NCBI RefSeq assembly: GCF_000591055.1
Contig: NC_020388.1
Coordinates: forward strand, 2,232,001-2,296,000
Direction of reading: 5' to 3'
Length of the DNA: 64,000 nucleotides
Source: Natronomonas moolapensis 8.8.11
Lineage (GTDB): Archaea > Halobacteriota > Halobacteria > Halobacteriales > Haloarculaceae
Each line of letters begins with the position of its first letter. Position 1 is the first letter of the stretch. Shown in pieces: positions 45,676-54,700 of the stretch. The notes beneath the pieces are model-generated. The model was given only the letters and a program-made list of their open reading frames with translations. It had not been told where the DNA came from and made no database searches. The position numbers were made by a program, and so were the translations under genes.

Positions 45676-46838
45676 TCGACCACCTCCAGGACGTGGACGG
45701 CACAACTCGCGACCGTCCCACCCGCATTGTGAGTCAGCCCGACCGTCGCGTCCGAGACGGCGTCGCTGTTGACGTGGTCGCCGCGGAGCAGTTTCGTCAT
45801 CTCGGAGATCTGCGCGCCGCCGGTCGCGCCGACGGGGTGGCCCTTCGCCTTCAGGCCGCCCGAGAGGTTCACGGGCAACGCCCCGTCGATCGTCGTCTCG
45901 CCCTCCCTGGCGGCCGTGATCGCCTCGCCGGGTTCATAAAAGCCGAGCGACTCGAGCGCAAGCACCTCGGCGATGGTGAAGCAGTCGTGGACCTCGGCGA
46001 CGTCGACGTCCTCGGGGGTGATGCCCGCGTCCTCGTAGGCCGCTTCGCCGGCTTCGACAGCAGCTGGGGTCTCGGGGATCGAGACCCGATCCTGGAGTGC
46101 GAGACCGTCGCTGGCCTGTCCGGTGCCCGTGATCGCCACGTCGGTATCGAGACCGTGCTCCTCGGCGAACGCCTCGCTGACCAACAGCGCGGCGCTTGCC
46201 CCGTCGCTCATCGGCGAGCAGTCGTAGAGGCCGAACGGCGAACTCACCGTCGGCGCCTCGAGGACGTCGTCGACGTCGATCGCCATCTGGAACTGCGCCA
46301 GATCGTTCTCGAGGGCGTTTTGATGATTCTTGACGGCGACGTGTGCGAGGTCTTCCCGCGTGCCGCCGAACTCGTCGAAGTAGCTGTTGGCCATCAACGA
46401 GTACGCGCCCGGGAACGTCACACCGGCTTTGACTTCCCAGAGGGCGTCCGCGGCGGCCGACAGCGCCTCGGTGCCTTCGGCCGTGGAGATGTTTTTCATC
46501 CGCTCGGAACCGCCGACGAGCACCACGTCGGCGCCGCCGCGGATCCGGTTGACGCCGTGTCGGACGGCGACCCCACTGGAGGCGCAGGCGCTATCGATCC
46601 GCGTCGACGGCGCCGAAACGCCGACGACGTCGGCCATCAGCGGTCCCTGGTGGCCCTGGACTTCGGCGAACTCGCCCATGAAGTTGCCGTAGAACAACTC
46701 CTCGACGGCGTCGGGGTCGATACCGGCGTCGTCGAACGCTTCGCCGGCAGCCTGGGCGAACATATCGCGGGCGGTTCGCTCCGGCGACGCACCGAAGGCG
46801 GTCATCCCGACGCCGGCGATGTGAACGTCGCTCACCAT
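45672..46838 (-). CDS. Thiolase-family protein (acetyl-CoA acetyltransferase type)
   Basis: A 388-residue thiolase fold. DSACASSGVAVRHGVNRI (catalytic-type Cys near residue 85), HDCFTIAEVLALESLG and the C-terminal SGGLKAKGHPVGATGGAQI with the His of the second active site are visible. The final Cys normally following GLTHNAGGTVASCAVHVLE is present. Archaeal thiolases of this type work with a DUF35 partner in acetoacetyl-CoA formation for isoprenoids. Order SDR-thiolase-DUF35, with overlaps of seven and four bases, indicates one operon; PHB-like or fatty-acid-like substrates are possible. Confidence 0.88.
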   Translation of the reverse strand: MVSDVHIAGVGMTAFGASPERTARDMFAQAAGEAFDDAGIDPDAVEELFYGNFMGEFAEVQGHQGPLMADVVGVSAPSTRIDSACASSGVAVRHGVNRIRGGADVVLVGGSERMKNISTAEGTEALSAAADALWEVKAGVTFPGAYSLMANSYFDEFGGTREDLAHVAVKNHQNALENDLAQFQMAIDVDDVLEAPTVSSPFGLYDCSPMSDGASAALLVSEAFAEEHGLDTDVAITGTGQASDGLALQDRVSIPETPAAVEAGEAAYEDAGITPEDVDVAEVHDCFTIAEVLALESLGFYEPGEAITAAREGETTIDGALPVNLSGGLKAKGHPVGATGGAQISEMTKLLRGDHVNSDAVSDATVGLTHNAGGTVASCAVHVLEVVE

Positions 46839-47575
46839 TCCATCCCCCCGTTGACGCCGAGGACCTGTCCGGTCATGTAGCTCGAGTCCTCGCTGGCGAG
46901 AAAGCTGACGATCCCCGCGACGTCGTCGACCTGTGCGAACCGATCGAGCGGGATCCGCTTGAGGATGTTCTCCTGGACCCGCTCGGGCACGTCGGCGAGC
47001 ATGTCAGTCTCGACGAAGCCGGGGGCGACGCAGTTAGCCGTCGAACCCTCCGACGCGATCTCCAGGGCGATCGTCCGGGTGAACCCGAACAGTCCCGACT
47101 TCGTCGTCGCGTAGTTCGCCTGCCCGTAGTTGCCCTGCTGACCCACCACGCTCGAAATGTTGATCAACCGCCCCTCCTCGGCCTCGCGGATGTCGTCGAA
47201 ACAGACCTTCGTGCAGTTGAACACGCCGCCCAGGTTGACGTCCACGACGCGGTCCCAGTCCTCCCGCGTCATGTCCTCAAACTTCGTGTCGACGGTGATG
47301 CCCGCGTTGTTGACCAACACGTCGATCCCGCCGTATTCCTCGGTGACGGCGTCGTACATCGCCTCGACCTCGTCGAGGTCGGAGACGTCAGCCTGAGCGA
47401 GCACCGCCTCGCCGGGGCCCTCGTTGATTTCCTCTTTGACTTCGTGGGCCTCGGCCTCGGAGGAGCGGTAGTTGACGATCACGTCCGCGCCCTGTTCGCC
47501 CAACTCCGTTGCGATCCCGCGTCCGATACCCCTCGATGCGCCCGTCACTAAACAGGTCCTGTCTTCGACCGACAT
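46832..47575 (-). CDS. Short-chain dehydrogenase (acetoacetyl-CoA/3-oxoacyl reductase type)
   Basis: A 247-residue [19 protein letters not shown] is the NADP loop, VLVNNAGIT and the catalytic Ser, Tyr and Lys in [23 protein letters not shown] are present, and [12 protein letters not shown] follows. High similarity to PhaB/FabG-type reductases. Since haloarchaea lack a bacterial FAS, a role as acetoacetyl-CoA reductase with the adjoining thiolase is plausible. ATG at 47575 ([14 protein letters not shown]) is close to the conserved start; the gene is first of the operon, with a TTTATTAT box about 30 bases upstream. Confidence 0.9.
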   Translation of the reverse strand: MSVEDRTCLVTGASRGIGRGIATELGEQGADVIVNYRSSEAEAHEVKEEINEGPGEAVLAQADVSDLDEVEAMYDAVTEEYGGIDVLVNNAGITVDTKFEDMTREDWDRVVDVNLGGVFNCTKVCFDDIREAEEGRLINISSVVGQQGNYGQANYATTKSGLFGFTRTIALEIASEGSTANCVAPGFVETDMLADVPERVQENILKRIPLDRFAQVDDVAGIVSFLASEDSSYMTGQVLGVNGGMEW

Positions 47576-47681
47576 GTGTATTCCATACATGGGTTTAGGA
47601 TCATTCATAATAAATCCAACCGCGGACCGCCGGCCGGCGCGCCGATCCGAACCGACGGTTCTCCCTGCGTTACCATCTGAA

Positions 47682-47703
47682 ACCATTTTGTTCCACAAAT
47701 GGT
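47682..47703. promoter_or_regulatory. Inverted repeat between the SDR operon and the Zn/Cd ATPase
   Basis: ACCATTTTG-TTCCA-CAAATGGT, a near-perfect palindrome ~100 bases from the SDR start and ~120 bases from the ATPase start. It is a candidate operator for a dimeric regulator of either divergent gene. Confidence 0.4.
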
Positions 47704-47822
47704 ATCCATCACGGTTCCGTGCCGTGTCGGGTCGCCGCTGCCGCCGTCCCCCCTCTCGCAGCGCCCGCTGGTTGCTCCACACCAACGAAGACGGTATGCG
47801 CGGTGACCGCTTAGCCTCGGCT

Positions 47823-50090
47823 ATGAGCACGGAACGCCTCGAACTGTCGGTGCCCGACATGGACTGTTCGTCCTGTGCGGGGAAAGTCGACGCCGCCCTG
47901 GCTGACGCCGAGGGGGTCCACGGGGTCGAGACGCGGCCGACGGCCGGCGTCGCGGTCGTCGAGTTCGACCCCGGGGCGATCGACGCGGACGGGATCGTCG
48001 GCCGCGTCGAGGCCGCGGGCTACGGCGTGGCCGGGACCGACGGGATGGCCTCCGGGGCGGCCGTCTGGACTAGCCGTCGGGCCTACGCCACCTACGCCGG
48101 CGCGGTCGCGATGCTCGCCGGATTCGTCGTCCTCTGGGGCCCCGTGGCCGACCCGGCCCTCTTCGATATCGGCCGGGAGACGGCCCGCAGCGACGTCCTG
48201 TTCGTCCTCGGGGCCGCCGTCGCCGGCGGCCCGGTCGCCCGCGCGGGGCTCCGGTCGGCGCGCCTCCGGGAGCTCGACATCGATCTCCTGATGGGGACGG
48301 CGATCCTCTCGGCGATGGCCGTCGGTTACTACGTCGAGGCGGCGACACTCGCGGTGCTTTTCAGCCTCGCGGAGCTGCTCGAAGCACACGCGATGGATCG
48401 GACCCGCGAGTCGATCCGGGAACTGCTCGCGCTCTCGCCCGACACGGCGACGGTCAAACGGGATGGCGAGGAGACGTCGGTTCCCGCCGCGAGCGTCCGA
48501 ACGGGCGAGGTCGTCGTCGTCCGCCCGGGCGAGCGGATCCCCGTCGACGGCGATGTCCTCGAGGGCGAATCAGCGGTCGACGAGTCCCCGATCACCGGCG
48601 AGTCGGTCCCCGTCGACAAGAGCGTCGGCGACGAAGTGTACGCCGGCAGCGTCGCCGAGGGTGGTTACATCGAGATCGAGGCGACCGCCGCGGGCGACGA
48701 GACGACACTGTCTCGGGTGGTCGACCTCGTCGAGAGCGCCGAGTCCAGGCGGACAGACGCCGAACGACTGGTCGATCGCTTTGCGGGCTATTACACCCCG
48801 GTCGTCGTCGCCGGCGCGGTGGGGACCGTTTTGATCCCACCGTTGTTCTTCGGCGGCGCGTGGGGCACGTGGTTCGTCCGGGGGCTGACGCTGCTCGTCG
48901 TCGCCTGCCCCTGTGCGTTCGTCATCTCGACGCCGGTCACGGTCGTCTCGGGGCTGACGAGCGCGGCCCGCAACGGCGTCCTGATAAAGGGTGGCGACCA
49001 CCTCGAGCGGATGGGCGAGGTCGACACCGTCGCCTTCGACAAGACGGGGACGCTGACGACCGGCGACCTCGCCGTGACCGACGTGGTGCCGGCGGCCGGC
49101 CACGACGCGGCCGACGTCCTCGCGACCGCCGCCGGCGTCGAGCGCCACAGCGAGCACCCCATAGGGGCTGCCATCGTCGAACGCGCCCGCGAGGCCGGCG
49201 TCGACCGCCCCGAGGCCAGCGACTTCGAGAGCCTCACCGGACGGGGGGTCCGTGCCGACCTCGGCGGGACGCGCTACGTCGGCAAGCCCGAGTTGTTCGC
49301 CGAGTTGGGCCACGACCTCGGGCACACGCACCTGCGGACCGACGGCGGGGCGGCCGCGGCCGAAGCCGACGGGGCGGCCGTCGGCGACCCGGCCTGCGAG
49401 CGCCCCGGTTGCGTCGATCTCCGGGCCGGCACCATCGCCGGGTTGCAGTCCGACGGCAAGACGGCCGTCCTCGTCGGCACCGAGACCGAACTGTACGGCG
49501 TCGTCGCCGTCGCCGACACCGTCCGTCCCGAGGCACGGGCGGTCGTCGCCGCGCTCGCCGACGCCGGCGTCCAGACGGTGATGCTCACCGGCGACAACGA
49601 GCGGACCGCCCGGGCCGTCGGCGACGCCGTCGGGATCGGGACGGTCCACGCGGACCTCCTGCCCGAGGCGAAACTCGACGCGATCGAGGGGCTCATCGAG
49701 GACGGCACCGTCGCGATGGTCGGCGACGGTATCAACGACGCCCCCGCGTTGGCCCGCGCCGACGTCGGGGTCGCGATGGGTGCCGCCGGCACCGACGCGG
49801 CGCTGGAGACGGCCGACATCGCGCTCATGGCCGACGACCTGGGTGGCGTCCCCTACAGCCTCCGGTTGGCCCGCGGTGCCAACGACATCATCAAACAGAA
49901 CATCGGCGCGAGCCTCGCCGTGAAGGCGATTCTCGCCGTCGGCGCGCCGCTGGGCTACGTCTCGGTCATCGTCGCCGTCCTCGTCGGCGACATGGGGATG
50001 AGCCTCGGCGTGACGTCGAACGCGTTCCGCCTCGGCCGGGTCGATCCCGCGGAGTACGGCCTCGAGGGAGACGAAGCGCGGATCGACTGA
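47823..50090 (+). CDS. Zn/Cd-type heavy-metal P1B ATPase
   Basis: A 755-residue metal exporter. An N-terminal HMA domain has [12 protein letters not shown] (CxxC). The membrane site is [16 protein letters not shown] (CPC followed by F-V-I-S, the P1B-2 type), and the last helices have [14 protein letters not shown] with [18 protein letters not shown], i.e. the Lys and Asp-x-Gly that favour Zn2+/Cd2+/Pb2+. [27 protein letters not shown] and [17 protein letters not shown] complete the ATPase core. An unusual Ala/Asp-rich, Cys/His-containing loop interrupts the nucleotide domain at 49303-49425. ATG 47823 ([15 protein letters not shown]) precedes the HMA. Confidence 0.9.
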   Translation: MSTERLELSVPDMDCSSCAGKVDAALADAEGVHGVETRPTAGVAVVEFDPGAIDADGIVGRVEAAGYGVAGTDGMASGAAVWTSRRAYATYAGAVAMLAGFVVLWGPVADPALFDIGRETARSDVLFVLGAAVAGGPVARAGLRSARLRELDIDLLMGTAILSAMAVGYYVEAATLAVLFSLAELLEAHAMDRTRESIRELLALSPDTATVKRDGEETSVPAASVRTGEVVVVRPGERIPVDGDVLEGESAVDESPITGESVPVDKSVGDEVYAGSVAEGGYIEIEATAAGDETTLSRVVDLVESAESRRTDAERLVDRFAGYYTPVVVAGAVGTVLIPPLFFGGAWGTWFVRGLTLLVVACPCAFVISTPVTVVSGLTSAARNGVLIKGGDHLERMGEVDTVAFDKTGTLTTGDLAVTDVVPAAGHDAADVLATAAGVERHSEHPIGAAIVERAREAGVDRPEASDFESLTGRGVRADLGGTRYVGKPELFAELGHDLGHTHLRTDGGAAAAEADGAAVGDPACERPGCVDLRAGTIAGLQSDGKTAVLVGTETELYGVVAVADTVRPEARAVVAALADAGVQTVMLTGDNERTARAVGDAVGIGTVHADLLPEAKLDAIEGLIEDGTVAMVGDGINDAPALARADVGVAMGAAGTDAALETADIALMADDLGGVPYSLRLARGANDIIKQNIGASLAVKAILAVGAPLGYVSVIVAVLVGDMGMSLGVTSNAFRLGRVDPAEYGLEGDEARID

Positions 50091-50118
50091 GCCGTACCGC
50101 CCGCCTTCGCCCTCCAGT

Positions 50119-51300
50119 TCACCTCGAGCGCACGCCCTGGCGCCCGCTGATTGCGGAGGGGTCGAGTACGTACCACTCGAAGGAGATGTCGGACAGCGGG
50201 CGGTTGAACACGTCGACCGACGCGAGGCTCCCGTGTTTGAAATTCTCGAAGACGTCCCGGCGCTCGACGTCCGCCTCCGACAGCTCCGAGAGGGTCCCGT
50301 CGACGACGACGCTTCGCCACCGGTCCGGCCCCTCGTATCGGGACACGACGAGCGAGACGGGCGTCGGTCCGTCCAGTCGAGCCGCCTTCTGGCTCCCCTC
50401 GAACTCGGAGATGTGGACGTACACCGCCCGCTCGTCCGGGTCGTATCCGTAGGACATCGGGATCGCGTAGGGCGACTCGCCACCGAACGCCAACACCCCG
50501 TGTCCCTCTGCTGTCAGAAACGACGCGATTTCGTCGTCGTCCATCGTGACGGGGATGACGTCGTCCGCGTCCTCGTCGGCTTCTTTGATATCGTCGGGTT
50601 CTTCGGCGCCGAACGAATCGCCCCCGGGCTCCGTCTCCGATGACGCGTCCTCTGCGTCCGACGGCTCTCCCGCCGCCTCCGTCCCGTCTCGCTTCGGTTC
50701 GGTCTCTCGGGACGCCCCATCGGCTTCGAAGACACGATCGAAGAGCGACGAGAACATCCGCAGTGTCCGGTCGTCCGTCGCGTCCGGCCGCAGGTGCATA
50801 TGCACGTCGGCCCCGGCGCCCTGAAGCGTCGCCAACACGGTATTCAAAAACCGATACAAAAGCTCCGTGTCGTGGTACGGCAACAGCGACTCGACGTCCC
50901 GGAGGCAGATCCTGACCGACCCCTCCGCTTGTTCCCACTTTTCCAGTATCCGCGAGAACGCGATCGAGATCCCCGTCAGGTCCTGTGGGCTCACCCGAAA
51001 CCCATACAGCGGCGTCTCCTCGCCAACCCGCGTAGCTGTCGACTCGTCGTCGTCCTGCGGCGTCGTGATGATCACGGCCGCCTCCGAGGGGTCGTCGATG
51101 TGTTCGAGGCGGGCGTTCAGTTCGTCGCTGACCGACTCGAACGACTGGGAGGCGACCAACTGGACGACCCGGTACTCGCCCACATCGCCCCCGTCGAAGA
51201 CGTCGGTGCAGAACGCCCTTGCTGGGTCGAGTGACCCCGATTCGAGATACAGCGTCGGCCCGGCGGCACGCTCCATCGGCGCGTCGCTCTGTGTGTCCAT
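50119..51300 (-). CDS. DUF7504 (RecA-like) domain fused to a pyridoxamine-oxidase-type flavin domain
   Basis: A 393-residue two-domain protein. Residues ~15-190 match the haloarchaeal DUF7504 pattern (AVIITTPQDDDES, RVSPQDLTGISIAFSRIL, VRICLRDVESLLPYHDTELLYRFLNTVLATLQGAGADVHMHL), thought to be a degenerate RecA/KaiC-like signalling module. A highly acidic linker (about 195-255) leads to residues ~255-365, a PNPOx-like split barrel (VTMDDDEIASFLTAEGHGVLAFGGESPYAIPMSYGYD ... VSLVVSRYEGPDRWRSVVVDGTL), usually binding FMN, F420 or heme. I know these domains separately, not in this fusion. ATG 51300. Confidence 0.78.
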   Translation of the reverse strand: MDTQSDAPMERAAGPTLYLESGSLDPARAFCTDVFDGGDVGEYRVVQLVASQSFESVSDELNARLEHIDDPSEAAVIITTPQDDDESTATRVGEETPLYGFRVSPQDLTGISIAFSRILEKWEQAEGSVRICLRDVESLLPYHDTELLYRFLNTVLATLQGAGADVHMHLRPDATDDRTLRMFSSLFDRVFEADGASRETEPKRDGTEAAGEPSDAEDASSETEPGGDSFGAEEPDDIKEADEDADDVIPVTMDDDEIASFLTAEGHGVLAFGGESPYAIPMSYGYDPDERAVYVHISEFEGSQKAARLDGPTPVSLVVSRYEGPDRWRSVVVDGTLSELSEADVERRDVFENFKHGSLASVDVFNRPLSDISFEWYVLDPSAISGRQGVRSR

Positions 51301-51424
51301 ACCGACGGTGGGACACCCGACCGTGATATCTCTTGTCGTGGCCCCTCCGAGAGGTCTGCTCGTGTCCGGCGCCTGGTTCGAAACCGAGGCTGCGGATACC
51401 GCTCGGCAGTGCCCGTCGGATCGA

Positions 51425-51480
51425 GGCTGTCGAGTCGGAGGCTGTCGAGTCGGAGGCTGTCGAGTCGGAGGCTGTCGAAT
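51425..51480 (+). repeat. 15-bp tandem repeat, about 3.7 units
   Basis: Units of GGCTGTCGAGTCGGA at 51425, 51440, 51455 and a partial unit at 51470. It lies immediately left of the second 336-bp element and within the upstream region of the DUF7504 fusion gene. There are no spacers. Confidence 0.95.
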
Positions 51481-51486
51481 CAGTAT

Positions 51487-51821
51487 TTATAGAGATTCGA
51501 GGAGAATACTGGTGGGTTTAGCCACCAGATGAATCCGACAATTTACGTTACAAACCATCGTGCCGTACGCCGTGCGTGGAGAACTGGCGGTTGACTCGGT
51601 GGTCGCCACGGTTCATAGCCGGAAACAAACAGTAAGCCGACCACGCCGACAGTCATTAAACAATCAGGTAACTCGAAGCCCTTTCCGGGGTACGAGTAAC
51701 GGCTTCGTGGCAAAGCCACTGGCTGACTGTCCAGCAAACCGTAGACTCCCAACCGTCAGGATTGACCTGCCCGGCCAACACCGGGTGGGAGGCTCGCGCC
51801 TTTACCCGCGGGAGGATGTCA
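51487..51821 (+). mobile_element. Transposase-less IS1341/TnpB-derived element, copy 2 (335 bp)
   Basis: Same orientation and layout as the element at 33357. The left end TTATAGAGATTCGAGGAGAA is followed by the hairpin GTGG-GTTTAG-CCAC, and the middle includes GTAAGCCGACCACGCCGACA. The right-end hairpins are CCCGG-CCAACA-CCGGG and CTCGCG-CCTTTACC-CGCGGG, then AGGATGTCA. Compared with copy 1, the second pair of the last stem changes from C-G to T-G, keeping the RNA fold. There is no transposase frame. It sits between a 15-bp minisatellite and the surface-protein operon. Confidence 0.7.
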
Positions 51822-51919
51822 CACCGAAGCGGACGATCGGCATAGACCGGAACCGGACGAATTTCAAAAGTATATACTAGTAGTAGATATTATAAGTACT
51901 CGGTCGGAACGAATCGTCG

Positions 51920-54700
51920 ATGACGCGGGGCACCCGAACGATACGAACCGTCGTTTTCGTCGCACTGATCGCTTCCTTCGTGCTACTCGCCGCCGCTGCT
52001 GCGCCGTCCGTAGCCGCAGAAACCGGGACCGATCCCGCAGCGTATGAGTACGACGGGGCCGACCTCCTGATCGATGGTCCGGTGACCCGTTCCGGCGGGA
52101 CGGTGACGCTCACTCTCGACGACACCGCCGCCGAAACCGATGCGGTCCGGTTCGAACTCGGGGCCGACCACGCCGACTTCGAAATCGCCGCCGTCACCGA
52201 CGAGACGACGGCCGACGTCGGGATCGCTCTCGAGAAGACCGACGACGCGGTCACGGTCACGCTCACCGACCTGAGCGGCGCGTCGGGCGCGACGACCGAG
52301 ATCGATGTCGGCGTCGACCTCACTGCCACGGCCTCCGTCGCCGGCCGTGCCCACGAGTACGACTCGACCCCCGTCGCGACCGTCACGACTGACGAGACCG
52401 GAAGCGGCCTGGTCGGCGCACCCGCCGTCCACGCGACGGTCGATCCGAGTGCGGAGATCGGATTTGATGCGGATGTTTTAAATAAGGATATTTCCAATGG
52501 ATATGTTCCAGTATGGAGTCATAGCCGATTTATAATCGAGTTCTCTGAAAAACCAGTCACCGCTGAAACCGGAGATAATATAAACCTTTCTGTGAATCCA
52601 GATGTGATTCAACCTGGCGATGAAGATGGCATTGGTGTCTACGATGTATGGGAAGGCGCAACACTAGATCAGAATATATCCAAGCTTGAAGTCTCCACAT
52701 CCAGCGGTTCAAACGTATTAAACGGGCATAACGATCAAATCACGATCACAATTCATACTGTTGATGATGAACCGAAAATTATCTCAGATGAGGCTATTGC
52801 GGTGTGGGTTCAGTTAGGAATAGAGACGGAGCCCATGATACAGGCTGCCGACCGGTATCGCAACACGGATTTGTTCACCGTCGACGTCGAGGGAGAGGGC
52901 AACGCCGAACTGACAGACAACAACGATGTTCGCACGGAGACGCCCGTCGTTCTCGACATCTACCCTGGCGAGCCGAACGACGAGGGGTTCGACCTCGGGG
53001 TCGAGTCGGGGGCGGAGTTCGGCATCGGCGAGGGGCGGTCGCTGCCGATCGATGGCCTGGAGGACCGACACGGCAACACAATCCCGAATGCGACCTTCGA
53101 GTTCGTGATCGAGGGACCCGAGAGCCGGCACGTCCGGGAGGGGGTCCGCACGTCGACGGACGGGACGGCGGGGATCAGGCTGGACGGCAGCGGGGTGCTC
53201 GGCGTCCCGCTCGGGGCGTTCGACCTCTCGGCGACAGTCACGGACGTGCCGGGTCCGGCGACTCCGACGGAGACCACCGAGGCGGATCGCACCGAGTCCG
53301 TCTCGGGACTCGCGATGTACCCCGACAACGTCTCGGTCGCGACGACGACGGCCTACAGCGACTTCGACGCCGACGGCGGCGCGACCATCGAGGTAGCGGT
53401 CGATCTGGGTGTCCCCGACGACGTCATCGGGCGGGTCGACGTCGAACTCCGGCGCGAGTCCGGCGACGGTGCCCTCACGTTCGCCCCCGGCACCGGGTCA
53501 CCGACGCCGACCGACCCCTGGGAGACGACGGGTTACGACGGCGACGGCCGCCTCGGGCGGGCGAACGCCTGGGTGATAGAGCGCGACCTCACGGCGGCGG
53601 ACTTCGACGACGGCGTCCGGCGGTACGTCCTCGACGCCGACAGCGCGGCCCGCTACGACGTCGCGGCGGCCGTGATGCCCCACAAGTCGGTGCTCGACCC
53701 CGACCCCTCGAAGGTCGAAACGTCGCTGGCTACCGATCCGGGTGGGGCGAACCGCGACACCACGCCGATTGTCGCGACGGGACCGATCGCCCACGTCTCG
53801 GACGTCTCGATCCGGGGCGACCGCGAGTTCGTGGGGACCGACACGGAGGAAGGCGGGGCGGTCGAGATCGATCTCGGGGGGTTCGAGGACGCCGGCGGTC
53901 GCACCGTCACGAACACCGACGAGGCGGTCGAGGTCGCCTTCGGCGGTGCCGGTGGCGGGACCGTCACCCCGGCGTCAGCCGAGGGATCGGCCGCCACCAG
54001 GGTCGATCCGACGGCGATCGACTCCGGGACCGCCGATGTCGGCGGGGAGGCGACCGTCGAACTCGGAGTCGCCGGAGGGACACAACGCGTCCCCTCCGGC
54101 GTCACGCTAGTCCACCGGGCGATCCAGCGCCCCGACGGCGCGTGGCGAGCCGGATCGCTCTCCCAGCCGGCGTCCGTGTACGTCGACGCCGACGGTCGGC
54201 GCGACGTCGTCCAGTGGAACCCAGAGACCGGAACTTACGAGGGGTTCGTGGCCGACGGGACCGGGGACGCCATCGACGCCGACCGAATCGACCACGAGGA
54301 CCTCCACCGTGGTTTCTACGCCTACGCCGACGGGGGCGGCCTCCGCATCGGCTTCGAGTACGTTACGACCGCCGACGGGTCGATCGGAACCGAGAGCGTC
54401 GAACTCGGCCCCGGTTGGCACCTCGCGAGCTCCAACTACGACGTCTCCTCGCACCCCTCGCGGGGGCTGGCCGCGGACGCGAACTGGGTCGACGGGTTCG
54501 ACCGCGGCGGCTTCACCGTCTGGAGCGACGACCGAACCGAACGACTCCACGACGGTACCGACGGCATCGACGTCGACGGAAGGTCGGAACCGATCGATCA
54601 CGACGAGGCTTATTGGATCGAAGTCGACGACAGCGGCTCGACGCCGGTCAGACGCGTCGTCTCGCCGACGTTCTCCGAGAGCGACGGGGGCGACGAATGA
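51920..54700 (+). CDS. Large secreted surface protein of unknown family
   Basis: A 926-residue exported protein. The signal peptide is VVFVALIASFVLLAAAAAPSVAA (cleavage near residue 34). The rest is Asp/Thr/Gly-rich beta-sandwich-like repeats with no recognised catalytic motif; NxT/S glycosylation sequons occur (INLSVN, DNVSVA). There is no C-terminal membrane anchor or PGF motif; it ends SESDGGDE and its stop overlaps the ATG of the next gene (ATGA), so the two are coupled. Bases ~52465-52840 (residues ~183-307) are sharply AT-rich compared with both sides, pointing to a replaced internal segment. Confidence 0.75.
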   Translation: MTRGTRTIRTVVFVALIASFVLLAAAAAPSVAAETGTDPAAYEYDGADLLIDGPVTRSGGTVTLTLDDTAAETDAVRFELGADHADFEIAAVTDETTADVGIALEKTDDAVTVTLTDLSGASGATTEIDVGVDLTATASVAGRAHEYDSTPVATVTTDETGSGLVGAPAVHATVDPSAEIGFDADVLNKDISNGYVPVWSHSRFIIEFSEKPVTAETGDNINLSVNPDVIQPGDEDGIGVYDVWEGATLDQNISKLEVSTSSGSNVLNGHNDQITITIHTVDDEPKIISDEAIAVWVQLGIETEPMIQAADRYRNTDLFTVDVEGEGNAELTDNNDVRTETPVVLDIYPGEPNDEGFDLGVESGAEFGIGEGRSLPIDGLEDRHGNTIPNATFEFVIEGPESRHVREGVRTSTDGTAGIRLDGSGVLGVPLGAFDLSATVTDVPGPATPTETTEADRTESVSGLAMYPDNVSVATTTAYSDFDADGGATIEVAVDLGVPDDVIGRVDVELRRESGDGALTFAPGTGSPTPTDPWETTGYDGDGRLGRANAWVIERDLTAADFDDGVRRYVLDADSAARYDVAAAVMPHKSVLDPDPSKVETSLATDPGGANRDTTPIVATGPIAHVSDVSIRGDREFVGTDTEEGGAVEIDLGGFEDAGGRTVTNTDEAVEVAFGGAGGGTVTPASAEGSAATRVDPTAIDSGTADVGGEATVELGVAGGTQRVPSGVTLVHRAIQRPDGAWRAGSLSQPASVYVDADGRRDVVQWNPETGTYEGFVADGTGDAIDADRIDHEDLHRGFYAYADGGGLRIGFEYVTTADGSIGTESVELGPGWHLASSNYDVSSHPSRGLAADANWVDGFDRGGFTVWSDDRTERLHDGTDGIDVDGRSEPIDHDEAYWIEVDDSGSTPVRRVVSPTFSESDGGDE

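Noticed and set aside
51425-51480. Possible CRISPR array
   Set aside because: Same reasoning: 15-base units without spacers.
51560-51880. Open frame inside element copy 2 as a possible transposase fragment
   Set aside because: It has no TnpB or TnpA motifs, such as the zinc finger or RuvC-like residues, and the matching region in copy 1 does not keep the frame.
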